DNA from: Plutella xylostella
Taxonomy: Eukaryota > Arthropoda > Insecta > Lepidoptera > Plutellidae
NCBI RefSeq assembly: GCF_932276165.1
Contig: NC_063998.1
Location: 1,128,501 to 1,192,500, forward strand
DNA: 64,000 nucleotides
Reading direction: 5' to 3'
Numbering within the stretch: position 1 is the first letter of the stretch; every line of letters starts with the position of its first letter. This document shows, piece after piece, positions 54,946 to 64,000 of this stretch. Both the position numbers and the translations under genes were made by a program. The notes under the pieces were generated by a model. It was not told the DNA's origin. It saw only the letters and a list, made by a program, of their open reading frames with translations, and did not search any database.

Positions 54946-55330
54946 CAGGGGGTTGTAATTCTATTCGTGAAAAAAAATACTCAAAAATTAATAGTAAAAG
55001 TCAGATGAACAGAGAATATTTCAATTAGGAAGTAGCCTAAAGTTGTAGTTGTAAAGTATTTATTATATATGTACATTGTACAGGTATTATTCAAAAAAAT
55101 AATTACTTACCCAATATTGTAAAAGACAGGTGAACAGAGAATATTTCAATTAGTAGCCCAAAAGTTGTAGTTGTAAAGTATTTATGATATGTACAGGTAT
55201 TACCCAAAAAAATAATTACCCAATATTGTAAAAGACCACAAATTTATTCAAGTTGTTGCACAAAAGTTGTTCAGCATTTTCCCTGGAGTCAGGCCCTGCT
55301 AGCTTACTGTTCCTGTTTTGTAACACCCTA
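54946..55330 (+). mobile_element. Family-G MITE with internal tandem duplication
   Basis: After TA it starts CAGGGGGTTGTAATTCTATT; it ends TTCCTGTTTTGTAACACCCTA before TA. CACAAAAGTTGTTCAGCATT near the right end is the family signature. Confidence 0.65.
54993..55228 (+). repeat. Tandem duplication (about 126 and 109 bp)
   Basis: GTAAAAGTCAGATGAACAGA at 54993 and GTAAAAGACAGGTGAACAGA at 55119 start two copies sharing GAATATTTCAATTAG, AAGTTGTAGTTGTAAAGTAT and CAAAAAAATAATTAC...CCAATATT. The second copy has small deletions. Confidence 0.9.
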
Positions 55331-55334
55331 TAGA

Positions 55335-57239
55335 TAAGAAAGAAGGGATAATTATATGCACACCTGTGCCGTTATTTATTATTATTACTTCGAAAGTTAT
55401 TCACTAAAGTTGAAAGTCAAGACTGAAAATACAAAATGGACCTTGTTTCATTTTCATAATGTTTCAATTATGTGTTAAGTATCTCACTAGATTACACTAT
55501 AATTAGTTGTAAGAAAGTACATGGTATAGTGAGACTAGTCAGTTGGTACGATTTCAAGTTTTAGTACATATGGCATAGATTTATGGCAATGGCAATATCA
55601 CCCTTCCTTCGTCGGAGATAAAAAAAATGCACGTATGGGAGGTTCTATTACCCCTCCCGCAGATTAAGATCCATGCATTAAATTCATGTATTTTTTATCT
55701 AGCCTCCTGACCCCGAGAGGTATAAATGTATACACTGTTAATAAAATTTTTTTAAATTAAAAAAAAATACTACTGAACTGTTTTGTCACTTTGTCAAAGA
55801 ACAAATTGTTTAAGGGATAGGTACTTTATAAAACTTTAAAAGAATAACAGGGATACTCCATAAAACTTTTAATATAGGTATTTTTAAACTATATATTATA
55901 TTTTTTTTCAATGTCCTACTCATAGCACGCCAGGTGTCAGGAGGCTAGGTTTTAGGTTTAATAACATACTCGTAGATATATAACAAAAACGGGATATAAT
56001 GGCCATAGTTAATAACTCTTACTGTTGTGTCGAGGATCTTGGATATGATTTCCGGCCTAGATTAGATAAGTTAGATTTTTCCCGAAAAATGGAAATAGAC
56101 TTGCCACATATTACATTAGGCCTAAACAGCAGCAGCAGTGGGTGCAGCAACGCACCTCTTCCTAACCATCCAGCAATTTTATGCGTGTTTTGCCTACCTG
56201 AATCTGAAATACAGAATGGACCGTCTAACCACTGGGTCATCCTAGCAAGCGCGTGACAATCCAATCTCTACGAAGGCACTATTACGTGCTACAAAGCAGT
56301 TTGCACTCTGCTCCTACCTCCGTACAGTTTGCGTACTAGCCTTATTTCCAGCCAGTTATCTCACAACTTTATGTTAAAGCACAAAAACACGCCAAGTTAT
56401 AAAAACTAACAACGCAACGTTGCAAAAAATCCAACTATTTTTCCCGTGGAGAGGCCTGTAGAGAAACTTTGGTAATATTGTTAAATATTAACATCTGAGG
56501 AAGTTTTTGTTTAACAACTTTGGGGTTTGTTTTTTTGTGGTATTATTAAAGTTGCCTTTTTGGACCTGTGCGAGAAATAATTCTTTATTTAAAAAGCTTT
56601 GCATTTTATGTTTAATTGCGACATTTCCATGTTGGAGTTTGGAGCAGAAATAATATGAAAAACAATTATATATTAGAACTCATTATTCAGTTTTAATGAT
56701 TAAATATTACTTAGTAATATTTTTGCTTTATTTTATAAATGAGGAAACGAAATAATTATGTAATCTAAGTATGAGAAAGAAATGTGTAATATACGTATGG
56801 TACCTCAAAATTAATTTCACGAAGTTTAAATAATATAATCTTAATTAAAACCTTAGTAGGTATGAGTGTCAGAGATTTGGTATTAAAGGTGAAGCATCCC
56901 TAAGTACATGACTTTTATATAAAAGAAATATTGTTTATAATGTTCTAATTCATAAAGCATAATAATTCAAATAAATTAAACCATTAAAAAATAAAAAAGA
57001 CACTGTTTACTTTTGCATGAAATCTCCAACAATTCATGAAGCTAAACTTTTATCCGTGCCCTGGCTTTTAAGAACTATTAAATATAATTTCAGCACATAG
57101 TTTTCTACAAACCAAACTTTTTACCCACCTCAAAACTCAGCCAAAACTGCACCGACACCGCTCCCCGCCAACTGTTCCAAACTCACACACAACAAAAAAA
57201 CAAACTGTTCGGAAATCGAATCATGATCACAGAAACAAA
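55335..57239. other. No recognised gene
   Basis: AT-rich with two scraps of similar sequence, CACCCTTCCTTCGTCGGAGA near 55598 and TAGCCTCCTGACCCCGAGAG near 55698. The frames at 55999-56264 on both strands contain no domain. Confidence 0.45.
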
Positions 57240-57446
57240 GTTTGAAAACGCGCGAAGTTTGCACGGAATCGCGCGGGAAAACACAACGACCCCTCGCCGT
57301 GTGTTTAGTGAGACTGGCTGGAAACAGCCGTAGGTACCCGGCGCTTCCGCGATACAGAGCCATCTGTCGGGGGGCCGCCGGACCGAATTCGAATTTTGTA
57401 TTTGCAACAGAAGAACGGAAACGGAGACGGCTGGAACGGAAGTGAG
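57240..57446 (+). promoter_or_regulatory. CpG-rich patch ending in a splice-donor-like site; candidate promoter / 5' exon
   Basis: Dense CpG (ACGCGCGAAGTTTGCACGG, AATCGCGCGGGAAAAC, TCGGGGGGCCGCCGGACCG) in otherwise AT-rich DNA. It ends with CGGCTGGAACGGAAGTGAGT, where GTGAGTA (57440-57446) fits a 5' splice site. No ATG-started frame with a domain, so it would be a 5' UTR exon. Nothing in the rest of the window can be named as its next exon; the gene, if real, continues beyond 64000. Confidence 0.35.
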
Positions 57447-57692
57447 TAAACTTTTCGTATTGTATGTGACCAGTCTTTTGAAATAAATTAATTTTAGAAT
57501 ATAATAAATAAAATAATAATGATTAGTAGGTGGTTTGCAAATTATTTTATAAATTAATCACATGGAGTGTTATTATTTAGTATATCTAGTGATGAAGACG
57601 ATTATGATCATATTAGATTAGAAAATAAATTACAGGTTATAGGTAATTTTATTAATTTAAGTCTAAGATTCAAGGTAACCTAAGTACACGCC
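57447..57692. other. No recognised feature
   Basis: AT-rich sequence directly after the donor-like site, as an intron would be. Confidence 0.4.
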
Positions 57693-57805
57693 AGAGGCCG
57701 GTAGTGGCTGAATGAGGAAGGCAGAGGAAAGAATGTTGTGTGGCGCCCCTTGGTCTCCCAGGAGCGCCTTTGTCAAGCAATGGAGGATTACCTACGGGCT
57801 GATGA
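57693..57805 (+). mobile_element. RTE-like LINE 3' end, diverged
   Basis: GAGGCCGGTAGTGGCTGAAT, GAGGAAGGCAGAGGAAAGAA, GGAGCGCCTTTGTCAAGCAA and TGGAGGATTACCTACGGGCT match, with changes, the 3' end at 28555-28684. Confidence 0.75.
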
Positions 57806-58368
57806 TCTTAAAAGTATAAAGAAAATAGGAATTTCTCTAAAACTGCACTTTAGTTAAGTAATATATTTGCAAAACATACTACTGCCAGGTAAATACATGT
57901 TCAGTCTATGCACATATCTAATAATAAACGAAAGCTCTTACTCGCATTTCTCATAAACTTGTGAGAAAGACCTGCTAAGACTATTTAATTCTCATAACAC
58001 CTTAATTAATTAAACAAATTGCAGCTCCTTAACCTTTCTCACCCCTATTACGGGGAACATAAGGTACACAATTCAACAACCCAATTAGTTCAAATAACTA
58101 ATTTCTTGTTAACAGCTTTCTGAAATGAAGCTCTTAAAACATATTAAAGTCCTAATAACTGTTCTTACAAAAATATTACAGAGTTTAACATAATTATGCA
58201 TATAGTACTTTCTCATCAGTAGGTATTTTAATATTGAGGAAAGGAAAATTATTTTTTACTTGGTACGTTGAAATAATATTATGATACTGTCGAGAGGTTT
58301 CTTTTAAGAATGCCAACCATAGAGTAACTTATGTATACTTAGTAAACATGCCTACTTAACTCCATGAC
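57806..58368. other. No recognised feature
   Basis: AT-rich, no shared repeats. Confidence 0.45.
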
Positions 58369-58371
58369 TAA

Positions 58372-58519
58372 GGGCCATTTTTTGATCCCTAGTTAACTCA
58401 ACCATTGGTCAAAAATGGCGACCATTAGTTAAAAACCGCTCAAATTTGTATGCAGCTGTCATGCTTGACAAGTGACTTGACTAATGGTTAAAGTTGACCA
58501 CGGATCAAAAAACTGGCCC
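58372..58519. mobile_element. 148-bp MITE with TAA duplication (PIF/Harbinger-type)
   Basis: Left GGGCCATTTTTTGATCCCTA; right complement GGGCCAGTTTTTTGATCCGT; inner ACCATTGGTC / TTGACTAATGGT pairing. TAA at 58369-58371 and 58520-58522. Confidence 0.85.
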
Positions 58520-58778
58520 TAAGTGGAAAAATAAAAATGTTTATAATACATTAGTAATATTGCACATGCATTTTTATACTTAATCATATGGTTTTAGAGC
58601 TTAGGGAGAGTTCATTAAAAACTCTTAAACTGACGAAAGAAACACAAGGTTAGATAGACTCTTTGTATTAATTATATAGTATCTATATATTCATGCATTA
58701 CTATGAATAATATATACAAAATGCCTACCTGGGAATAAACGCTACGTAGGAAGGTGTACAGTATTACTGTACAAGGAA

Positions 58779-58832
58779 AAAAGATCCCGACGAATTGAGA
58801 ACCTCCTCCTTTTTTTGAAGTCGGTTAAAAAG
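58779..58832 (+). mobile_element. Solo end of the palindrome-bearing element
   Basis: AAAAAGATCCCGACGAATTG, AGAACCTCCTCC and TTTTTTTGAAGTCGGTTAAA equal the last about 55 bases of the element at 19203-19940. No other part is nearby. Confidence 0.8.
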
Positions 58833-59057
58833 TAAATAGGAACAAGATGAACCTCATACCTATGTATATGTACAGGCATATCTGCTAAACGATCGAATCT
58901 GATCAATGTTATATGTATAATTATGTATACCGACATGTTTTGTTTATGTAATATTGTATCCAGTTTGTGTACATTCCTGGAAACTACTTATTGGTTTCCA
59001 GTTCATATGAATATATACAGTTGCTATGTATTTATCATGTATGCGTGTGTTTATATG

Positions 59058-59185
59058 TATACACTCACGAGCAATGAACAAGAGCCAGTGAGAAAATCAA
59101 CAAATAAACGGAAAAGGCTAGCTTATTGACGTCTGCAATATTCAAGTAGGTACATTTAACAGCGCATGAGAACATTGCCAACCAA
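59058..59185 (-). mobile_element. MITE with CACGGGC-type ends, truncated
   Basis: TACACTCACGAGCAATGAAC, AAGGCTAGCTTATTGACGTC then TGCAATATT, and CAGCGCATGAGAACATTG match the reverse complement of 21150-21348. Confidence 0.65.
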
Positions 59186-59639
59186 AGCGTAATTTATTCT
59201 TTTAGAGTCGTCATTTTGTAATAATTTTTCACGAGTGTATTTATATTTACTTATATCGGTCTGCACCAAGGTACCATCGACTGTGTACAAACCTAACCTG
59301 TGTGTAAAGGAAGGGATCGAAAAATACAACATTGAACACAATTCGTCCCTTGCGGGCCATATTGGGCATCGAAAGGCCTCTTTACTCTGTCCGTTTGGTT
59401 CTCCCCTAAATACTTACTAGTAGACGCATGGTTAATTCATTCTCAGAGGGATCTTGAGAACAAGGAGGTCGTAACCTCAGACAGGAAATGTGTTATGCGT
59501 TTGACACGTAGACTAAGTATATACTATATCCTAAGTCTATGGTTTGACACGTGTTAAGGTTCCATCACATTAGGGAGACGGGTTGCACTGTATGCCGAGG
59601 CGCACATATATAACATACAAACATAATAATATGCTTACG

Positions 59640-59830
59640 ATTCAATCCCCGAAGGAGTAGTCAGAGTGGCAAGCAAGCCACTGTACTTCGCTGTACATTT
59701 GTACTCACGTGATAGGTTGCGAGCCGTGTCGCCACTTTTGAATAAGTACAATGCACTTAGGAAAGAATCTGGATGTGCAGGTTTCCTCCTTCACCATTAG
59801 AGTACGTGGTATAATGTATTTAAATTTATT
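59640..59830 (+). repeat. CCCCGAAGGAGTAGTCAGAG repeat, copy 2, joined to SINE-B body
   Basis: Bases 59640-59745 match 13280-13405. Bases 59780-59825 (TGCAGGTTTCCTCCTTCACC) are the reverse complement of the SINE-B body at 43985-44030, with a short deletion. Confidence 0.6.
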
Positions 59831-60894
59831 ATTTCTAAATAATTAATTGGTACATACCACGAAAATACTAGTGGCATAATAATATTTAAATATATGGCCC
59901 AGCACGTTGCTGCCTGTCACACCGCCGACATAATCTGCTCAAACCTTTATTATAAATTGCTTTATATAGTTGCAAAAAGTTTCAGATCCAGACTTTTGGA
60001 CTTCGATAATACAGCCTTATTGCTGTTAAAACTCTATCAAATGTCTTAACATCGGTCAAATTCCGTTTTGAAGTCCCGTTAAATGTTTATTTTATTTAAA
60101 AAAGTTAATATCCATCCATTAGTAACCCGGAGGTATTCGCGAGCCGTGTTGGTAATCGGTAGGTACAATCTATATCCCCGGCATAAGCTTCAAAAATATA
60201 TTTCCTATGTGAACGGAATATTTAATGTTAGCGATAAACGTATATAAATAATCATAAGTTGTGTAGGTACCTATGCAGTTTTGTTTAATTTAATGGCACT
60301 CGTCTTTTAATGGAGGCATCAAAAGAGGTGTAGAGGTGTCTTTCGTAGACGCGCTATTAGTGTTACACTTTACTGGGTTATCAATAGTATCAATGTTATA
60401 AAGATTTACTTATTCTATTTTTTGCTTTCATATTAATGAAAAAATAAAGGCGATTATTGCAAACCCCGTATCGGCAAAAAATGGCTTGCAAAATAAGCAC
60501 TACCTACATAGGTAGGTATAATTTGTCAAAAAGTATTTTCGCCTTTCGGCGGTTTTCATTCGAAAAACTATTGACATTATTTACGATTCAGCAAACACTA
60601 CGTTTGGTATAAATAAATGTATTTCTGTGTCGCTTCATTGGACAGAATTGCATGTTTTTTGTTTACTGTTATGTGAAAATGTTATTAGCGAAATTTGCTA
60701 GACAACGCGACCGATCGAGTTATCTCGTTGTTTTTGTGTGACTAACTCCAATGGTAATTGAAAAACGTTGCAGTTTTTATACATATACTTATTTAAAAAC
60801 TAAAGAAAATATAAAGCTCCTATTTTATATGATGTCATTTTGAACAACGTTTGCTGTAAAAATTAACTCCATCGCGGGACCAACAAAATTCCTA
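59831..60894. other. No recognised gene; MITE scrap at 59995-60085
   Basis: Bases 60038-60085 (TATCAAATGTCTTAACATCG, GTCAAATTCCGTTTTGAAGT) resemble the interior of 2072-2254 but lack its ends. The rest is AT-rich. Confidence 0.4.
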
Positions 60895-61417
60895 CAGGGT
60901 TTTGCAAAAACGGTAAGAAGGTGATCGGGGGGTTATTCTGAATAAAATTGTTTTGCGAATTTTCAAAAGTCATAGATCAAAAGTTTTTCAAAATGACCCA
61001 CCTAGTCACCATGTACTATCATCAGCCAATAATCATCCACTGCTGGACATAGGCCTCTCCCAAGGAGCGCCACAACACTCGGTACTCGGCCTTCCTCATC
61101 CAACCACTACCGGCTACCAACCTAAGGTCGTCAGTCCAGCGGGCAGGAGGGCGTCCCACGCTGCGTTTGCCTGTTCGTGGTCTCTCCACTCGAAAACTCG
61201 TCTACCCCAACGGTTATTGGTTCTTCGGCAGAAATGACCAGCCCACTGCCACTTCAGCTTGCATATTTTGACAGCTATGTCGGTAACCTTAGTCCTCTGA
61301 CGGATAACCTCCTGTACCTATAGAGAAGCTAAAAATATTTTCCTGAATTTTTCAATGTTGTTTAGGGCAGGGTCCCCTTCCGGGTTATCATTTAATTATC
61401 ACTTTTAAAACACCCTG
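60895..61417 (+). mobile_element. Family-G MITE, host of a LINE fragment
   Basis: After TA it starts CAGGGTTTTGCAAAAACGGT; it ends ATCACTTTTAAAACACCCTG before TA. The LINE at 61016-61316 splits it. Confidence 0.75.
61016..61316 (-). pseudogene. RTE-like LINE C-terminus and 3' end nested in a MITE
   Basis: The minus strand reads EVIRQRTKVTDIAVKICKLK, WQWAGHFCRRTNNRWGRRVF and EWRDHE. A one-base shift then puts the RPPARWTDDL-type segment out of frame, followed by the family's GLGEAYVQQW-type end and (TGATGA)n. It is longer than the other copies of this LINE here and includes the KWQWAGH..RR..RWG landmark. The frameshift makes it non-functional. Confidence 0.85.
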
Positions 61418-61868
61418 TATACATACTTAATCATTTAACATTTTCTCGCAGCTTATTTACGTCACATAAAACTAAAGTAAACCAACACAACTCTGATAAA
61501 TTCGTTTAAATATTTAATCATACGAAATGGAAATTAATATTCGATTGAAAGGATAAAATGCATTAATCGAAAATAGCTAAAGGATTAACATTGCTCCGAA
61601 ACTACTCTCAACCCAATTTCGACGAATAAATTGTTAGTGCAACAAAATTTAAATACTTTTATAAATAACATTTTAGATACATAATAAATCATTTTATCAT
61701 CAACCAACAGTCAATCAACACTGGGCTTATATTTTTAACAATATAACTTTTTGCTTGCGGTGCAATATATGATTTTTATATAATTTATTATCTATTAAAC
61801 CAGATTATGGAGTATTATGTACTCACAGAAAAGCTAATAGTAGCTTAGCTATGCAAACATGTATTTAA
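61418..61868. other. No recognised feature
   Basis: AT-rich; nothing recognised. Confidence 0.45.
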
Positions 61869-61870
61869 TA

Positions 61871-62005
61871 CAGGGTGGGCTACCTGGGTGGGTAAAGTAC
61901 AATTGGTACAATGACATACTGTCATAATAATTATTATCTTAAACTTCTTGTCATTTTAATCAATCACTCTGTTTCGTTTGGATCACGTCTTTTAGGGCCA
62001 CCCTG
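61871..62005. mobile_element. 135-bp MITE with CAGGGTGG ends, TA duplication
   Basis: Left CAGGGTGGGCTACCTGGGT; right complement CAGGGTGGCCCTAAAAGACG. TA at 61869-61870 and 62006-62007. Inverted repeats are only about 8-10 bases, so it is a different family from G. Confidence 0.65.
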
Positions 62006-62476
62006 TATGTATGATAAAGATAACTGCACCAAATCATAATACAAACGTGACAATCGCACCATTACTCTCATTCCAGCAGGCAAATAAATACCCTTTGTAC
62101 TGGCAAATAAAGTTGCTTTTTAAACTACAAGTTAGTTTTTACAACTGCCCGCGAACAAAGTTTAATTATTATGAAAGGTTTTCATTAAAATCATTTTGTA
62201 TTAAAACCTCGACGCTGGATGAGCTCAGTAAATTAGTAGGAAAAGTTTGTTGCGAACAGCTACCTTATAGCTTGCGGAGTTGCACCAAGTAGGTAGTATT
62301 ACCCAATTTCCTTTTTACTATCGTGTGTTTTTGTTACAATAGTGTTCTTTTGTTTTTTCTTATGTGTTTGCAACGCGTTCACACGGTAAGTAATCATTGA
62401 GGTGGTTCTGAATGCCTGAATGCAGCATGAGCGAACGTAGATGCGTTTTATCTGGGTTGGACTGTGATTGTTATCT
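62006..62476. other. No recognised feature
   Basis: The 93-codon plus frame at 62011-62292 shows no domain and is left uncalled. Confidence 0.4.
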
Positions 62477-62477
62477 A

Positions 62478-62668
62478 CAGGGTGTTGCAAAAAGGGTATA
62501 GGTACTAAGCCGAAACCTACATGTGCAGCATGGTATATCTAAGAACGAAAATGAAATCAGAATTTCAAAATTCGCGTTTTTTTAAATCTATTTCTATAGA
62601 AACTATGTTGGTTACGTGATTTTTTAATATGGAGAATGACTTTTTTATACCCCTTTTGCAACACCCTG
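62478..62668 (+). mobile_element. Family-G MITE, compact reference copy
   Basis: CAGGGTGTTGCAAAAAGGGT at the left, ACCCCTTTTGCAACACCCTG at the right, TA on both sides (62476-62477 and 62669-62670). Interior AAGCCGAAACCTACATGTGC, AGCATGGTATATCTAAG, AATCAGAATTTCAAAATTCG and GGTTACGTGATTTTTTAATA. This copy (191 bp) lacks the ACTCGTAGAAC...CCTGAGTCA segment of longer members. Confidence 0.9.
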
Positions 62669-62670
62669 TA

Positions 62671-64000
62671 TACAAATGGAGATAATACACACAACGGGCC
62701 AGAGTGAAAAAAGCCTTGAGATATTTAGAATAAGTTTACGTGATCTCCATCCATTGGAACATCCTGTAGAACAGAACGCATCAGAAGTTTATCAGAACAT
62801 TTATTAGACAGTAACTGAGTGAGATGAGCACTCACGTCATGTTAGGCCGAGTGAGTGATCCTATTGGTCTATACCAGGGGTTGCCAGCTTGATTAGAATC
62901 AATACCGACTTTTACCCCGAACCCTGTGAAATGTACAAAAAAGGTAGAATTTTAAATACCTATTATATTGAATAAATCAAAGTCCAGTAAACCATTTTGT
63001 TGCTATAATAAAATGGACCATAGATTCACAATATACGAAGAAGATGGTAGGAACATTTGAAACTGTCCGCATTTGTTTGCTGTCAAACAGTTTTATGTTC
63101 AATGTAATGACAACCATTGTACCAATGAATAAAGTCAAAAATCTTTTAAACGAACTCATTGAAAATAATAGTTTAGTGGTACAGGTGGGGTGTTATTTTT
63201 TGCACTGACACTCCATCTAGTTTGTATTAAAACATCGTTGTACTGGACTGATCGCCGCGATCGACTGGTTGGCCACCCCTCGTCTATACTGTCTAATAAA
63301 TTGAGTTTCTCTACCGCAGATATGCATCAGACTTCAGGAGCTACCATGCCATGCCCACTGTTTAATTATAGAGCATAATACAATAGCAATAAAGACGCCC
63401 CGTTTCAAAGTATGTATAAAGGCTTTGTAGGAGATTTGTAAGTTGACGCAAAACACAAGAATTTCGAAACTTTGTGTCATTCAAAAATTCTAAATGCATT
63501 TCGCGCTGACTTACCTTTCAAAAACCTTTTGTAAGTTCCATGAATACGGGAGGTTTGTAATTAATACTGTTATGTAAGGTTCACGTTATATTTCAGCCTT
63601 ATATCATACATTTTGAAAATGAATTTTCTAATACATTTTAATACATTCCCAAGCTAAACACACAAGCTGTAAAGACGCAATTTCACATGAACTTAGGTAG
63701 TTAAATTGAGTTTGAACGTTGTTCGTGGAACCGTCTCTATGCGAGATAACGCAATATTTGACACAACAGGCGACGCGTTCACACTTTGACACAAGTTTAT
63801 GAACGTTTAACTCGATCAACGTGATTATGAGATATTAGTTCTTGTAACGTTGTATCCTTGTAAACTTATAGCCCTCTTACGGGTTTAGCTGGAGTAATTA
63901 TCATGAACGTGTAGGTATAGGTAAAGGCGTACACTGCACCCAGTCTTAATGTCTTGATCTATGCATCCGAAATATTGTCTGGCAGAGATCGCTTCAAGGG
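62671..64000. other. No recognised feature to window end
   Basis: Average AT-rich sequence; short frames at 62977-63159, 63190-63378 and 63628-63819 without domains. GGTTGCGAG-type or SINE signatures are absent. ATATTGTCTGGCAGAGATCG at 63972-63991 resembles the start of the LINE 3' stem-loop (GGTTGTCTGGAAGAGATCGC), cut by the window edge. Confidence 0.4.

Noticed and set aside
62011..62292. 93-codon plus frame
   Set aside because: Starts at the TA flank of a MITE and has no domain.

Overview
The window is AT-rich nuclear DNA of an insect, almost certainly a moth or butterfly (Lepidoptera). No complete host gene could be recognised, and no rRNA, true tRNA gene, CRISPR array or bacterial-type operon was seen. 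The lepidopteran call rests on the repeat set: LINE 3' ends with the 'tgctggacataggcctc' type sequence, tRNA- and 5S-derived SINEs, terminal motifs such as 'ctcctccttttttgaagtcgg', and many short elements flanked by TA or TAA. The layout fits a gene desert or a very large intron that has collected transposons of several ages.

Region by region. 0.3-1.9 kb: a short palindromic MITE, then a possible composite mobile element (a YqaJ-family first exon on + and a THAP zinc-finger fragment on -, each behind an inverted copy of the same CRE-containing block), interrupted by a PIF/Harbinger-type MITE and a LINE remnant. 2-13 kb: MITEs, SINE fragments, a 5'-truncated LINE with clean target duplications (5.5-6.1 kb), a 7-bp tandem array (8.3-8.6 kb), hairpin MITEs (11.2-12.1 kb) and another truncated LINE with a 12-bp duplication. 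14.8-15.7 kb: a 957-bp TIR transposon with a repeated internal motif. 17.1-21.3 kb: a full-length 5S-derived SINE, a palindrome-bearing element and two TA-flanked MITEs. 25.8-27.7 kb: a 1.95-kb TIR element with arrays of short subterminal motifs and a decayed ORF. 28.5-28.9 kb: two independent young LINE insertions 19 bases apart. 30.0-30.8 kb: the second palindrome-bearing element. 34.6-35.3 kb: a decayed R1-like reverse transcriptase. 35.6-36.2, 48.0-48.6 and 60.9-61.4 kb: nested insertions inside one MITE family. 41-46 kb: SINEs, a 375-bp TIR element and two LINE coding remnants. 49.5-52.9 kb: LINE 3' ends, a MITE and a LINE inserted into an older repeat. 57.2-57.45 kb: a CpG-rich patch ending in a splice-donor-like sequence, the best candidate for a host promoter and first exon. 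58-62.7 kb: more MITEs and nested repeats.

Three structural signals stand out. First, four dispersed copies of a LINE 3' end carry a 6-bp stem with a 3-nt loop in which the stem sequence differs in every copy but pairing is always kept, which is compensatory change. Second, two copies of a long palindrome differ from each other at many sites, while the two arms within each copy are nearly identical, so the arms are being homogenised. Third, at 0.6-1.8 kb two convergent gene fragments lie inside inverted copies of one promoter-like block.

All family assignments were made by eye from translated motifs and sequence comparison within the window; no database was searched.
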